Assembly: GCF_964204645.1 (NCBI RefSeq)
Contig: NC_134028.1
Span: 24,836,153-24,900,152 of the forward strand
Origin: Tubulanus polymorphus
Lineage: Eukaryota > Nemertea > Palaeonemertea > Tubulaniformes > Tubulanidae
Reading direction: 5' to 3'
DNA length: 64,000 nt
Positions 35,914-47,739 of this stretch are shown piece after piece. Numbering within the stretch: position 1 is the first letter of the stretch; the number at the start of each line of letters is the position of its first letter. Below the pieces are notes generated by a model that had not been told where the DNA came from, ran no database searches, and was given only the letters and a program-made list of their open reading frames with translations. Made by a program: the position numbers and the translations under genes.

Positions 35914-36349
35914 TTATACTTATACTATAAAGTCGAGCGAAATACCTAAGATTTTACGAAAAAAGCCAAAAAGTCAATTCAAAACCAAAAAGTTCGCCAC
36001 CGAAGAAAGCAGTGACTCAATCCAATCCAGTGAAGATTTTTTACCAGCAATTAAATTCAATCGCAGTTTTGTTGGGAAATTTTTTAAAAGACAAATAGAC
36101 TTTTCAAGAAAAAGTTATCGATTTCCAAACAAGCAATATTTCAACAAGCGATATCCGAAGGGTGAAATAGAAAGAAATTTACATTTAGACCTAGGAAAGA
36201 CAACCAGAGGGATAGGTGTCGCTTTTATCCAGGAAGTAAACTTTAGGAAAAAATATGCTGCAAAAATCGAATTAAATCAAATTTCTCTTAATCCACGTTC
36301 GTTTCTATCGATGCGTGTTGATTTCAGTGAAGTATTTGATGATATTTAG
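35914..36349 (+). other. ATG-less open frame upstream of WDR45B
   Basis: An open frame of about 144 codons, closed by TAG at 36347-36349, 9 nt before the WDR45B start and in the same frame. There is no ATG until its last 13 codons. The encoded text is basic and lacks simple repeats: FKRQIDFSRKSYRFPNKQYF, then LDLGKTTRGIGVAFIQEV, then NPRSFLSMRVDFSEVFDDI. A possible acceptor (ACTATAAAG) precedes it at about 35933. It could be a terminal coding exon of an upstream-starting gene, an ancient transposon or gene fragment, or a chance open frame in a 5' UTR. I do not recognise a family. Confidence 0.4.
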
Positions 36350-36358
36350 AGATTAGTT

Positions 36359-39300
36359 ATGGATTTATTGACGAGTAACCCGCATGGTAATGGTCTACTG
36401 TTCGCAGGCTGGAATCAAGATCAGGGTAAGAATCGTACTAAATACCGAACGAAACTGTGATTACATGGGGCTTGTCAGTTGAGGGTTTATTGGCGGATCT
36501 ATTTCTTGGTTTTGAAAACTATAAATTTATAGGTACTTATACGTATAAACAAGTGGCTGTTTCCAAAGCTACAATGTCTGGTTGGATAGTGTGTCAAAAT
36601 ACAGCTGGAGCAGGGAGGGGGCTTTCAGTGGCCTTTTTTCTTCTTGAAGAAGAATTTGGTTGCGGTTATTAGTTGTCCCTAATATTGTCATGTACTATGT
36701 ACTTGCCATTACCCTTATCCTCAATTGTCATTGATTTTCAGGCTGTTTCGCTTGCGGAATGGAAACTGGTTTTCGTGTGTACAACGCTGATCCATTGAAA
36801 GAAAAGGAAAGACAAGGTTTGTTTCTAAACTGCAGGGAATATCGTAGTCAATGTCGATATCTATGTGTCATCATACTGTCACGAGTTGAAGTTTTTATGA
36901 CAGTGTGTCAAAGATTGTCTGAAGAGAAGTGGGATACAGAAATGATATGAAAATCTACAGCTGGCATATCATCATTCTGATATCTTCTATCTATACAATT
37001 CTAGATAGTTTTAAATTTTTGTGTTCTAGATTTCACTGAAGGTGGTATTGGTCATGTTGAGATGTTGTTCAGATGTAACTATCTGGCTTTGGTCGGAGGT
37101 GGCAAAAATCCGAAATACGCCCCGAACAAAGGTATATCTTTTATGATGTCTGTTTCAAAGTGTAGAAGGACCTGGAGCAGGTTCCACAGTTTTCTGGGTC
37201 AATTTGACTAGACCTAGTTCTGTAGTTAATTTGTGGGCTTATCTTTTGATTCTGAATCCAGTTCGACAGTTATGTGGGTTTGTTTTTACTCTGGATCCAG
37301 TTGGACAGTTGTGCGGTTTAAGATTATACTCTGGATCCAGTTCCACAGTAGAAGGTTGAAACTAAACTTTACAGTTTTCATGAAATTAGGTCATTGATGT
37401 CAAGGATAAACCCTGAATTGTTGTTTCATGTTTTAGTGATGGTTTGGGATGATTTGAAAAAGAAACATGTCATTGAATTAGAATTCAGCGGTGAAGTGCG
37501 GTCTGTTCGATTAAGGAGGGACAGGTACGTTATGAATGACCCTTTGTTAAGTTATGTCTCTATAATTCGCTGATATTTATCAGCTGTTTTATTGTTTTTT
37601 TTTTCAGGATTGTCGTAGTTCTTGATTCGATGATTAAAGTTTACACGTTCACTCAAAACCCGCAACAGTTGCACGTCTTCGAAACGTATCATAATCCGAA
37701 AGGTTTGTTGTCAAATGTTTAAAGTACTTTCTAGACGAATGAAGCCACAAAACACTGTCGATCTGTCTGCACTGTCGCCCCTCAAACAATCCGCTGTCAG
37801 AACCCTGAACCCCCTGGGACAATCTGCTGTCTGAACCCTGCAGCCCTTCAGACAATCGACAAACTATAAAAATTGATTGTCCAAACTTCACAAGGTCGTC
37901 AGTCTGAAGACCCGCATGAAAATGATTACGTATCTAACTAACGTGCACAGATATTAAACATTTAATTACCAAAATCAAAACTTCATCCAAACTTCATCCT
38001 TTGTCTGATGTGGGTGAGATGAAGACCTTTTCATATTTTCAGGTTTATGTGTTTTGTGTCCGAATAGCAACAACTCGTTGCTAGCATTTCCCGGCTCGAA
38101 ACTCGGTCAGGTGCAAATCGTCGATTTAGCGAACACGGAGAAATCGCCGTTAGATATCGCTGCCCATGAAGCTTCATTGAGTTGTTTATCATTGAATCTA
38201 CAGGGCACGAGATTAGCAACCGCTTCTGAGAAGGTCGGTGCTATTTTTCCTCACTTTCTGTATACCTATTCTGGTCAAAGAATCTTCAAATTTTAGATAA
38301 ACTTTCTATCTAAGAAGTGACAGCGCTGATGAAAAGTTGTTTTTTTTTTCTCGTTTCTTTAGGGGACGTTAATTAGAATATTCGACACGACAAATGGCCA
38401 GCAATTACAAGAACTAAGACGTGGTGCTAATACAGCAAATATTTATTGGTAAGCTCTGGTGTTATATGCCATTGTGAAGAAAGCATCGTTGATAATTGAG
38501 AAACAACTGAAATTGTTTTGTTTATTTCTGCAATTTTAACTTTCTGACAGCATTAATTTCAATCAAGACTCTTCGCTGATATGTGTATCCAGTGATCATG
38601 GCACCGTACATATTTTTGCCGCTGAAGATCAAAAAAAGAACAAACAATCGAGGTACGAGATTTGACCCTGCAGTAATCATATTTAAAAAACCCTGGTGTC
38701 TGATTTTAACTCGATAACTGTTCCTTGGAACAGGACCCTGTTCTACAGATCTTGGATATGTTTCACTATAGTTATAGTTTTCAATTGTATAGCCCTTGTG
38801 TCAACTCAAACAGGGTGGCTTCTTAACTAGAAATCAGGGAAATGTCATGGAATTTTGAAGTTGAATATTAGAAAAAGTTAGGGAAATTTGTTGAGATCGC
38901 GTGTAAAATCAAACAGTTTCCCTCAATGTCTTACGTATTTGACTGTGTTAGTTCTTAGCAGATCAAGTCAGGGGGAAAAGGTACATGTCACTCAGGGAAT
39001 TGTCAGGAAAATAGCAAGTCAAATAAAAGAGGCCGCCCTGAATTTTTATTGTGCAACTTGGTCCTGAATGATCGGTTTGTTTTTGTAGATTTTAAAAGGT
39101 ATCTTCTTTCTTTTGCAGCCTAGCGTCGGCCAGTTTCCTGCCTAAGTATTTTAGTTCAAAGTGGAGTTTCTCTAAATTTCAAGTGCCCGGTGGATCACAT
39201 TGTATATGTGCATTTGGTAATGAACCGAATTCTGTGATAGGTGAGTAATGTTATCTCTCGAAGGCTTAAACAGAGTCTACTGTACCATCCAGCTTAGATA

Positions 39301-39939
39301 TCACTCTCAAGTCAAGAGATCCAACTTGAATGGAGTGTACTGTACCATCCAACTCAGATATTACTCTCTAGTCAAAATATCCGACTTGAGCGGAGTCTAC
39401 TGTACCATCCAACTCATATATTGCTCTCAAGTCAAAAGAGCCAATTTTAGCGGAGTCTACTGTATCATCCAACTCAGATATTGCTCTCAAGTCAAAAGAT
39501 CAGACTCAGCAGAGTCTACTGTATCATCCAACTCAGATATCACTCTCCAGTCAAAAGATCAGACTTGAGCGGAGTCTACTGTACCATCCAACTCATATAT
39601 TGCTCTCAAGTCAAAAGATCTGACTTGAGCGGAGTCTACTGTACCTCTATCCAACTCAGATATTGCTCTCAAGTCAAAAGATCAGACTTGAGCGGAGTCT
39701 ACTGTATCATCCAACTCAGATATCACTCTATAGTTGCATAGCTTTGTCCAAAAAGACACATGACTTATCAGAGTCAACTGCGCCGTGCTTTTTACTGTGT
39801 GAAATACAAATGATGTTTTTATCTGGTTTCAGTGATATGCGCCGACGGTAGTTATTTCAAATTCATGTTTAACGCTAAAGGAGAATGTACACGTGATATT
39901 TACGCTCAGTTCCTCGAAATGACCGACGACAAAACCTGA
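36359..39939 (+). CDS. WDR45B: WD-repeat PROPPIN WIPI3
   Basis: Seven-bladed PROPPIN that binds PI3P/PI(3,5)P2 and takes part in autophagy with the WIPI/ATG2 machinery. Exons 36359-36425, 36742-36816, 37030-37131, 37437-37524, 37608-37702, 38043-38233, 38363-38448, 38551-38652, 39119-39240, 39833-39939 (1035 nt, 344 residues, the same length as human WIPI3). The phosphoinositide-binding motif is LRRG (in [14 protein letters not shown]), the PROPPIN L/FRRG signature. Also seen are [60 protein letters not shown] and the invariant tail [11 protein letters not shown]. These are closer to WDR45B than to WDR45 or WIPI1/2. All junctions are GT-AG and in phase. The gene is divergent from the coiled-coil gene to its left. 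Confidence 0.97.
37165..37350 (+). repeat. Degenerate TCTGGATCCAGTTCCACAGT repeats, intron 3
   Basis: Four spaced degenerate copies of CTGGATCCAGTTCCACAGTT-like text (about 37168, 37252, 37291, 37330). It is the same end motif as the palindromic MITE family. Confidence 0.6.
37775..37865. repeat. Inverted copy of the 33-bp minisatellite, intron 5
   Basis: Three degenerate units containing CAATCYGCTGTCWGAACCCTG, the reverse complement of the array at 28.7-28.87 kb. Confidence 0.8.
38811..39040. mobile_element. Short DNA element, WDR45B intron 8
   Basis: Terminal inverted repeats CAGGGTGGCTTCT and AGAGGCCGCCCTG, body built of GGGAAATTT-like text, no coding frame. Partial relatives with CAGGRTGGCCACT-type ends occur at about 7411, 16046, 27860 and 29729. 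Confidence 0.6.
39270..39735 (+). repeat. 60-bp minisatellite, WDR45B intron 9
   Basis: Eight tandem units with GGAGTCTACTGTACCATCCA, CTCAGATATTGCTCTCAAGT and CAAAAGATCAGACTTGAGC blocks. Because the unit is a multiple of three it keeps long open frames open on the plus strand; these are not genes. Confidence 0.9.
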
Positions 39940-42900
39940 TTGTTTGGACGCGACACGTTAGAACGAAGACAACGCGACGCGATTTGACGAATGTTTTTGT
40001 ATCGAATGAATGACGTTACGTAGCGAGAGATTCGCGAATGTGATATATATTAAAACTGTTCTAAATTTCTTATTGCACAAACACTGACTGTATTTGAAAT
40101 CGAAGATAGAAACGATAGTTGCACTGTTTACATAGAGAAGCACTAGGCGTTCGATTACATGAGTCATCCTTAATTCTAGTCTTCATTGAAATTGTAGATA
40201 AAATACCTAAAAAATGGGCAATTCATAAAAAAGTACGTACGCTTTCATTTATGGGTTGAAAATTGACCGCGTCTTCGTGTGTATGTCTTGGGGAGTTGTT
40301 AATGTGGGTGCGTGAAAATTTGCCATTTCCTGTGTTTCAAATGCTTAAAATGGTATACATGGGGGGGAGGGGGGGTATAAAATGTCCACTTCTCCCTTAT
40401 GTGCGTAATGCTTCGAATTGGTTAGCAATTAGCTACTTCTCATGTATTGACTGCTTAAAATGGTAAACTTGGGGGATCAAAATTCTCCCTATGAACATAA
40501 TGAATGCTTGAAATTGATTATACACGAGGTGTCACTTCTCCTTATGTGCATAATCGTCGACTACAGGAGCCAGTTCCATAGTCGTGACTCCAGTTCAAAA
40601 GGGGTCTTAAATCGTAAGACTGGTCTTAAGTTATTCGATCGGCTAGAGAACTAAGATGGTGTTAGACTGATCTCTCAGCTCTGACTATGGAACCGGTCCC
40701 TGGAGGTTTGAAAATGAGCAATCGGTAGTTCAGCGTACCGGCACGTCATTCGTGAACAGCCCTAAAAATGTGCTATTATCGAATTCATGCGGTTGTGATG
40801 ATGCCTCTATTTTGTAAGAGGAGTTGTTTCCTCTCCTCAGACGACTGTTAAATTAGTAAATGCGCCCATTATAATCGATAGCACTGCTGCCTTTTTCAAT
40901 GTGAAATTGTGAATCGCTGATTGCTTTTTAACTGGGGTTTAATTATGATGGGTAAAATGGATGCTTTTTGAGTTTCTTCTGTTGCGCAATGGAATCTTAT
41001 TACAGAGGAACTCTCGCATTATAATCATTTTTGGAAAAAAACAAAAAAATCAATGCAAATTTTGTTTATTTCGCTGGTTATAATGAACACATTTACGCCG
41101 AATCCTTGAAATTTGATTTATTTCATTCATACTGGATATAAACGAATTTCTACATTTTATGAACAAAAACAGAATTTTCCGATTTTTTCGTTGAGCTTGT
41201 TTCTTGTATGAGATTCCGCTATGCTTCGGTTAAAAATACTTGTTTTAAATCAGCCCTTTGTACAAAACTGTAAAAATGCTTCCAAATGGTAAATACTTAA
41301 ACGATAAGGTAGTGCTGCGTCGTATGATTTCTAATGTTCTGGTGCTTTTTTTTTTAGAGAAATATCTCATGAAATGAAGAGTATTTCACCCGTGTAAAAA
41401 TCTGTAAATAAATCGAATATTGTTATGATGATTTTTCGAAAGGAAATTGAATTGAATTTTATTCGCAAGCTAATGATGCTTTTTTGTTGTCTGATTTTCT
41501 CGTTTTTGTACCCGTTTTCTTCACGTTGTTTAAATGAGAATTACTATTGATATTTTATGAAAATGATGATGATGATAACAAGTAGCGATTAAGAGTATTT
41601 ATGTTGCATTTTGATTTTTTTTTTTGTGTTGAGTACAACGTATTTCGATTGTGTTGTAATTTATTTTTTGTGTCAGTAAAAAAAGAAACATTGGTCAGTG
41701 TGGAATGGATGGTTCCACCCCGAAATAAAGTACCTCGCCTAACTCGGACCGGGGAAGTGTAATGTCTCATTACATTTCCTTGCTCGGACAAACTGAGACC
41801 GGCAAAATTGGTCTGAGTTAAGGATCGGAAAATACGTTAGGAATCAGAAGATGATTTTGTTTTTGTCCGAGTCAGTCAAAAGTGCAAGTTTGGCACATTG
41901 ATTTGATAAAGAGTTGAGGATGGGAAGGGGGAGTCGAACTATGACATACTGTATATTTGCTCACGATACATCCTAATAATGCCGAGTACACTCTGCCGCC
42001 TAATGCAGAACTCTGCACCGACTTCACGCGTGCTGTTCAATCACTTGCTTCATATTGCAGTCAAATGTGTCTCCAGAATTTTGGTATTTTTGTCCAGAAT
42101 CACGCTTCTGATCTTTTTTTAACTGATTAAAGAGACATTAGAAAATTATCATTTTTTATCCGATTTTGATAAGATTTTGACACAAACAATGGAGGAGCCC
42201 AGAACATAAGGGTCCAGAAGCGTGGTCCGAACTGGGATACTAGGTCCAATGCACACGACGCAGCGAAACGCTGGGCAACGTGTTTCAGTGTCGTGATTCC
42301 GCGTGTTCCTTTGCGCCGGTGATGATTGTAACCTGGGACCAGTTTCACGAAAAAGTTTACGCCTAAAACAGTTTTAAGTTTGAATTGTTCTCATTGAAAA
42401 CATGAAGTTACCACTAACAATTGCATCAAAAAGTTGAGTTAAACGATTTTGTGAAACTGGGCCCAGCACGCATGGCCCAAGTTCTGCGGTTTCTCGTTGA
42501 TATTGACTCATTGGAAATGTACCCCAACCGATGATTATTGAACCGGGTTTTGGTCCGTCGTGAAAACGTCTGCCTTACTTTGTCATACACATCGCTTCTT
42601 TCGGGTAAAAGTTCTCCATAAAATCCTCAACATTCCATTTTCTTAATTCGGCCAAGTGCGGATAGAATATTTTACCGGTGTCTGATTCGAGTCGAGTTGA
42701 CTGATAATACAGTTCATAAAACTGGGTTCTGTCTCTGACGGATCACGTATGACAAATTGACGAGGCGTTTCTTAAATTATGGCTTGACTTTTTCATCGCC
42801 GACTTTCACTGCGACTATAGCATTAACTGCTGTATCATAAACACATCCACCACTGCAGATTGCATCACGTTAGAATATCATCATATAGAATATCTCTGAC

Positions 42901-43538
42901 GATATATTATATTGCTACCGCTCATAATGTAATGATATACGTATATTATACTTACAAAATTCTATCGTCATTCATTATTATGGTTAATATGAAATTAATG
43001 ATAAAATAAAAATATCACTTATTATTTGCATAATATCTTGTTTTTTTGTTTTTTCTTATATTCCATTCGGAGGAACTATCAGTTTCTTGGAATCAAATGG
43101 CGATTCGGGTTGAACGGCGGCGGATCATCCCAACAACTGATTCGACGATGGCTATCGATACGATATGGACTCTGGGGCCGGTTGCATAGTCACGGCTTGG
43201 ACTTTATATGACCAGTCTTAGACCAACTTAGTTCTATAGCCAATCTAACAACTTTTAAGACCAGTCTTAAGATTTAAGACCATTTTTGGACTTAAGCCAT
43301 GACTGTGCAACTGGCCCCTGATGTCTAAGATGTCTTAGAGTTCGTGATAACTGGTTCTTGTACGTTAGTGGCACATTCGGAACCAAAAGCTACGACGTGT
43401 ACGTGGTCACCTCAAACCCGCCCCCTCATAACTATGAAACACTGTATGCGAAAAAAAGTACAATATATACCTAGGTCTATTGTCTGAACTAGAAAAGTGA
43501 CGACAAATCGGTTCCTTTTATTGAAGGAGAGTCCATCT
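39940..43538. other. WDR45B 3' UTR and gene-poor interval with MITEs
   Basis: Probable long 3' UTR of WDR45B (AATAAA at about 41405 and 41724). Palindromic MITEs lie at 40563-40701 (GAGCCAGTTCCATAGTC ... GACTATGGAACCGGTCCC), 42333-42466 (CTGGGACCAGTTTCACGAAA ... TTTTGTGAAACTGGGCCCAG) and 43172-43320 (CTGGGGCCGGTTGCATAGTC ... GACTGTGCAACTGGCCCC). A local duplication around CTTAAAATGGTA...TCCCTTATGTGC lies at about 40345-40550. A small gene fragment is listed separately. Confidence 0.6.
42575..42742 (-). pseudogene. Short coding-like fragment, family unknown
   Basis: The minus strand reads RDRTQFYELYYQSTRLESD then GKIFYPHLAELRKWNVEDFM and ends MCMTK-stop, about 55 codons with protein-like composition. 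An in-frame TGA lies just upstream, while the neighbouring frame upstream (KRLVNLSYVIRQRQ) looks like its continuation, suggesting a frameshift. Otherwise it may be a terminal exon with acceptor CCGTCAG. No further exons of such a gene were found on this strand up to 45 kb. Confidence 0.35.
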
Positions 43539-43539
43539 G

Positions 43540-43707
43540 TTATTTGGACGTAGAGAAAAATGTCAACCGGTGTATGGACACTTATCTCGGGACTGCGACT
43601 GCGGATAATCAGTGGTTGGTCAAGGCTATTCTGACAAGATCTATTGGTTGTTTATCAACTTTTCGATGACTGTGCCACTATACACGCAAGCTCGTTCAGC
43701 TAAAGGT
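43540..43707 (+). promoter_or_regulatory. Candidate 5' noncoding exon of the first ELOVL gene
   Basis: Ends with a good donor (GCTAAAG|GTAAGTATT at about 43706). A matching acceptor (CATTTTATAG|GCATAAAAC, about 45420) lies 33 nt before the coding start at 45453. The upstream boundary is not defined. Confidence 0.4.
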
Positions 43708-44289
43708 AAGTATTCTTCGGACAACGACTAGATTTAGTAAGACTATAGAAAAGGAATGATTGTGGTTCAACAAATATATGGCGTTAAGTGTTCGAGCTTA
43801 TTACGTAAATTAGTCATTTTAGAATTATTTAAACTTCTCTTAGAAAAAAATTAAGAAATAACAAGTGTGTATACAGTTTAAAGTGAGGGTGCATTTTATC
43901 AGGGTGCATTTTCTTTGTTACTGTGGGGTTTCACAGAAAATCATTCATATTCGACCGTTCAGGCGTTCAAAATCTTAATGGAAAAACAGAATATCAAATA
44001 TCAGGCTGCACACGAGGCTCTGTTTTACGAAAACACCCCACGTATAAAGTAAAGTTGTGGCCATTGAGATTCCATGCTATGTTGAGATAAGCTTAAATGT
44101 CGCGTGTACTTAATAGGCCTAGACCCATTGAATATTGAAAGTCCAATGTTTATCTGAAATCCCCAGATCAATCTCAGAATCTCGAGACGACGAAAAAATT
44201 CAAAATTGAACTTTAAAAAGTTTTAAAAAGTCATTCAGTACCGCGTGATTCACTATTATCAAAGTTTATCGTATTCACAGTGGTAAAAA

Positions 44290-44345
44290 CGATTCGGTTA
44301 GTCGGTGCTACGAGCAATTATCTGTTCAGATAATTGCTCGTAGGT
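44290..44345. repeat. Palindrome CGAGCAATTATCTG..CAGATAATTGCTCG
   Basis: A 30-bp nearly perfect palindrome at about 44310-44340 with a two-base centre. The minus-strand open frame across it (76 codons) has no recognisable motif and is not called as a gene. Confidence 0.6.
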
Positions 44346-44929
44346 CGGTACGAGTTGGTTTTCAAGCAGGCCGCTTTCGATCTTGATCATGCCTGCAACA
44401 ACCAACTCATAATAACAGACAAGAATATAAGCCTTTTTTACAGTTTCCAGGCGCCATTTTTTGGGTACCCGCCGGGTCCGCATTGTTGAATTTTTTGTCC
44501 CTATTTTTGCCCCGTTTAGATCGTTCAAATCGAACGCTGAGCTTGTACGTATGTATTCATATTTGTAATACCAAAAATAGTCTTTATGAATTTTTGGTAA
44601 TACGTACAGCTCTTAGTAGAATAGGCATACTCGATGTGGTGAAAGGATAATGAGATCAAAACCCACTATAGTTCTTAATCTTTTAAATTTATTCAAAAGA
44701 TTGAAAATTAAATCTACATTTATCAAGAATCAAAATCTAAAGATACGACATTTCGAACCCTCCCTCTACGTAGGCACCATCAAATATAAGTAAGTCTCTA
44801 GGGTGAATCCAAAGTGTCATCTAATTCGGTTTTTATCACACTTCGCTTGACTGAAAATGACAATTTGGGCGACGATGCGAAGAAACACAATATTGTTATT
44901 TACGTGGCATCGCATTGGAAATCTGACGC

Positions 44930-45100
44930 AGAGAAATACAAGATATTGATGACGAGATCGAATTGGTACTCGCGTGCCACAGCTAACTACATGTATATCT
45001 GTACTTCGATTTCCGATTTCAAAATCAAACCCCCTGTTTCGCTCCCGGCAGGTGTGGTGGGTCTGTAAGGGACACTCAATCGAACGAAATTTACCAGCCA
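44930..45100 (+). repeat. Second copy of the dispersed repeat at 5.1 kb
   Basis: Shares TATATCTGTACTTCGATT, CCTGTTTCGCTCCCGGCAGG and GTAAGGGACACTC with 5136-5205, then diverges. Open frames on both strands here (84 and 134 codons) overlap the repeat and are not supported as genes. Confidence 0.6.
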
Positions 45101-45452
45101 AATAGATAACAGGGACAATCCCTATTTTAAGATTAAAAAAAGAATCTTCGACGACACGAGAGACGACTGTAGAACACTTATCGCCAACAATATGACGCCT
45201 TACAATTCCATAATCGTCCATTCGTATTAGAACAGCGGAGCCTTATACACAATAGGTGGTACTGGGCCGGAAAGATCTTTTCTACCGCCAATAGTGTCTT
45301 CAAACAAGAACACGAATAAACGTAGAATCGCGTCCCCTTAGTGCCGTATTTAAAACGTAGTACACTAAGTGTACGGTCTGCAAAACGTTAACTTTCTTTA
45401 ACGAAAACTATCATTTTATAGGCATAAAACTCATATTTCAAAGATCTGAATG

Positions 45453-47561
45453 ATGGACACTTTCATGGAGACGTATGAAGCCTTTATGGCAAAAGGAGGT
45501 AATCACATATCAAAATAATTTCTGCTTATAATACATCATCACGATTGATAGAACACTATATCCGTGTTGACGCGATGTAGAGAGAATCCCACAATTATAA
45601 CGAAAAAGTCCGAAAATGAAACTTCGAGATAGTAGTTTATTTCAACGTTTCGGACTTTTTCGTTATAATTGTGGGATTCTCTCTATATATAATACATCAT
45701 GTTTTCATTATGTACAGTATATACTTCTGAATTCAGACTTGGGCTCATTTTACACACAACCATTTACTTTCAGATCCGCGAGTTGAGAATTGGTTGATGA
45801 TGAAAAGTCCAGTTCCATCAATTCTACTAATCGCCGCGTACTTACTGATCTGTATCTGCGGACCGATGCTCATGAAAAATAGAAAACCGTTTGATTTGAA
45901 ATTTCTCATAATTCCATACAACTTCGCTTTAGTGGGTTTATCCGCTTATATGTTTTATGAGGTAATGCTAATAATTAAAACACGTTAAAAGTATATTTAA
46001 TGCACAGTTTGGATACCTTTTAATACGACTTTTCTCCAGGTTTTGATGTCAGCCATTTTAGCGAACTATAGTCTCAAATGTCAACCTGTTGACTATTCCG
46101 ATAATCCATTAGCCATGAGGGTAAGATTCCACGAGTTCCAGCTCTTCGGATGACTTACATGGAACTTGCGTGTAGATTCATATTTTCTCGTTACGTTTCC
46201 TTTTCCAGATGGCCAGAGCTTGTTGGTGGTTTTTCTTTTCAAAGTTTATCGAATTTTTCGATTCGGTAAGTAAAAAATGCGGGAGATAATTATCACACGC
46301 GACCCATCAGTTCCTCGGTTAAAATTTGACTCCACGGGGTTTAATGATATTAATCTAATTGCTAAGCTCTCAAAGAGAACTACAGATTAATAGAGAATTG
46401 TGGATTCTAAGTGGACTGTGGAACTCACTGGTATAAAGAGTTGGATTAGTTTATTTTCAAGTTAAACAAAATCTAGTAGATCAAGTATATCGTGATAGAG
46501 GAGCCGTGTAAAACTGGTATCAAATTGAATATGAAAACAGAATTTATTAGAAATCACAAGCTTTCGCCATTTTATTATATCGGTTAATGTTCTATATATT
46601 TCTCTCTCTATTCGCTAGTTTTTCATGATTCTGCGCGGTAAAACAAATCAGTTGACATTTCTTCACGTTTATCACCATTCGACGATGATCGTGAACTGGT
46701 GGCTGGGAGTGAAATACGTCGCCGGTGGACAATGTCAGTTGATTTTACAAATATATTCAGAAATTCCTGATTTTTCCGTTTAGGAGAGGAATTAACACCA
46801 AACAATCGATTTTGTCTTGCAGCTTTTTTCATCGCTTTGCTGAACTCATCCGTCCATATTATGATGTATTCGTACTACGGGTTGGCGGCGTTCGGGCCTC
46901 ATATGCAAAAATACCTCTGGTGGAAAAGATACATGACTCGCATTCAGTTGGTAAGTTAAAAGCAGCGTTTTCACTAGAGGCTGAAAGATATCTTGCTTCT
47001 TCTCACGGTCGGCCAAATTAATCAGCAAAAGTAGAAAATAAAATCCGGCCGGGACAGGAACCGTATTCACGAAGTACCTGTAAATCAAGATAAAAAGATG
47101 AACTTACGGGCAGACACGTGACACGTATAGGCTTACGGTGCTTCTTCGTGAATACGGTGCCAGTTCGTATAGGAAACATCCAGCCGCTATTATAATGGTG
47201 GTTGATGATTCGGGCTACATGAATTGATTAAAAATAAGTTGTTCTCAACAACCAGTTAAAATTACTTTTTAGGCCCTGAAAACAAACCTAACGATGGGAA
47301 ACATTGTATCTTTTTTAGCCTGATGAATTTCTATTCGTTTCTGAAAGATGAATTTGCAGTTTTTCTGTATTTTTCTAGATTCAGTTTCTGATGTTCGTCA
47401 CTCATTCCGGATATAACGTATTCATGACCGACTGTGATTTTCCGCAAGGATTCAACGTGGCTGTATTTCTGTACAGTATTTCTCTGATCGCGTTATTCAC
47501 GAATTTCTACGTACGCGAATACATCCACAAACAACAGAAAAAGACTAAAAAATCGAAATAA
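45453..47561 (+). CDS. ELOVL4: ELOVL4-like fatty acid elongase, copy A
   Basis: ER 3-ketoacyl-CoA synthase for the condensation step of very-long-chain (poly-unsaturated) fatty acid elongation. Exons 45453-45498, 45774-45961, 46040-46120, 46209-46265, 46619-46733, 46823-46950, 47379-47561 (798 nt, 265 residues). The catalytic histidine box HVYHH is at residues 140-144. Other family motifs: [65 protein letters not shown]. There are about seven hydrophobic segments, e.g. [15 protein letters not shown]. The tail is Lys-rich (KKTKKSK), as in ER-retained elongases. The sequence is closer to ELOVL4 than to ELOVL1/7 or 2/5 by eye; substrate preference cannot be read from it. Copy B lies 2.8 kb downstream in the same orientation. 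Confidence 0.93.
45579..45684. repeat. Perfect 37-bp hairpin in intron 1 of ELOVL copy A
   Basis: Arms 45579-45615 and 45648-45684 are exact reverse complements with a 32-nt loop, ending 89 nt before exon 2. The outer arm AGAGAATCCCACAAT is shared with the hairpin at the same place in copy B. Confidence 0.92.
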
Positions 47562-47739
47562 ACATTTTAATACCGTTAAGCCGTGTCTGGTGAACATTGC
47601 GACCGTTTTTGCGCATTTTTCTTATAATGAAAGATTGATATTGAAATGAAATAACGACTGTATAACATTTTCAATCGTGTTTTCTGTGTTCTTTCATCTT
47701 TTATTCAAAACTATCCATTCAACATTCTGTCCGCTCAGG

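Noticed and set aside
39248-39741. Two overlapping plus-strand open frames of 86-106 codons
   Set aside because: They are read-through of the 60-bp minisatellite in WDR45B intron 9; the period is divisible by three, so the frame stays open.
44298-44528. 76-codon minus-strand frame as a transposase remnant
   Set aside because: No DDE, helix-turn-helix or other motif visible; only a palindrome at its end.
44817-45221. 134-codon minus-strand open frame and an 84-codon plus-strand frame
   Set aside because: Both overlap the dispersed repeat shared with 5.1 kb, have no recognisable motif, and conflict with each other.
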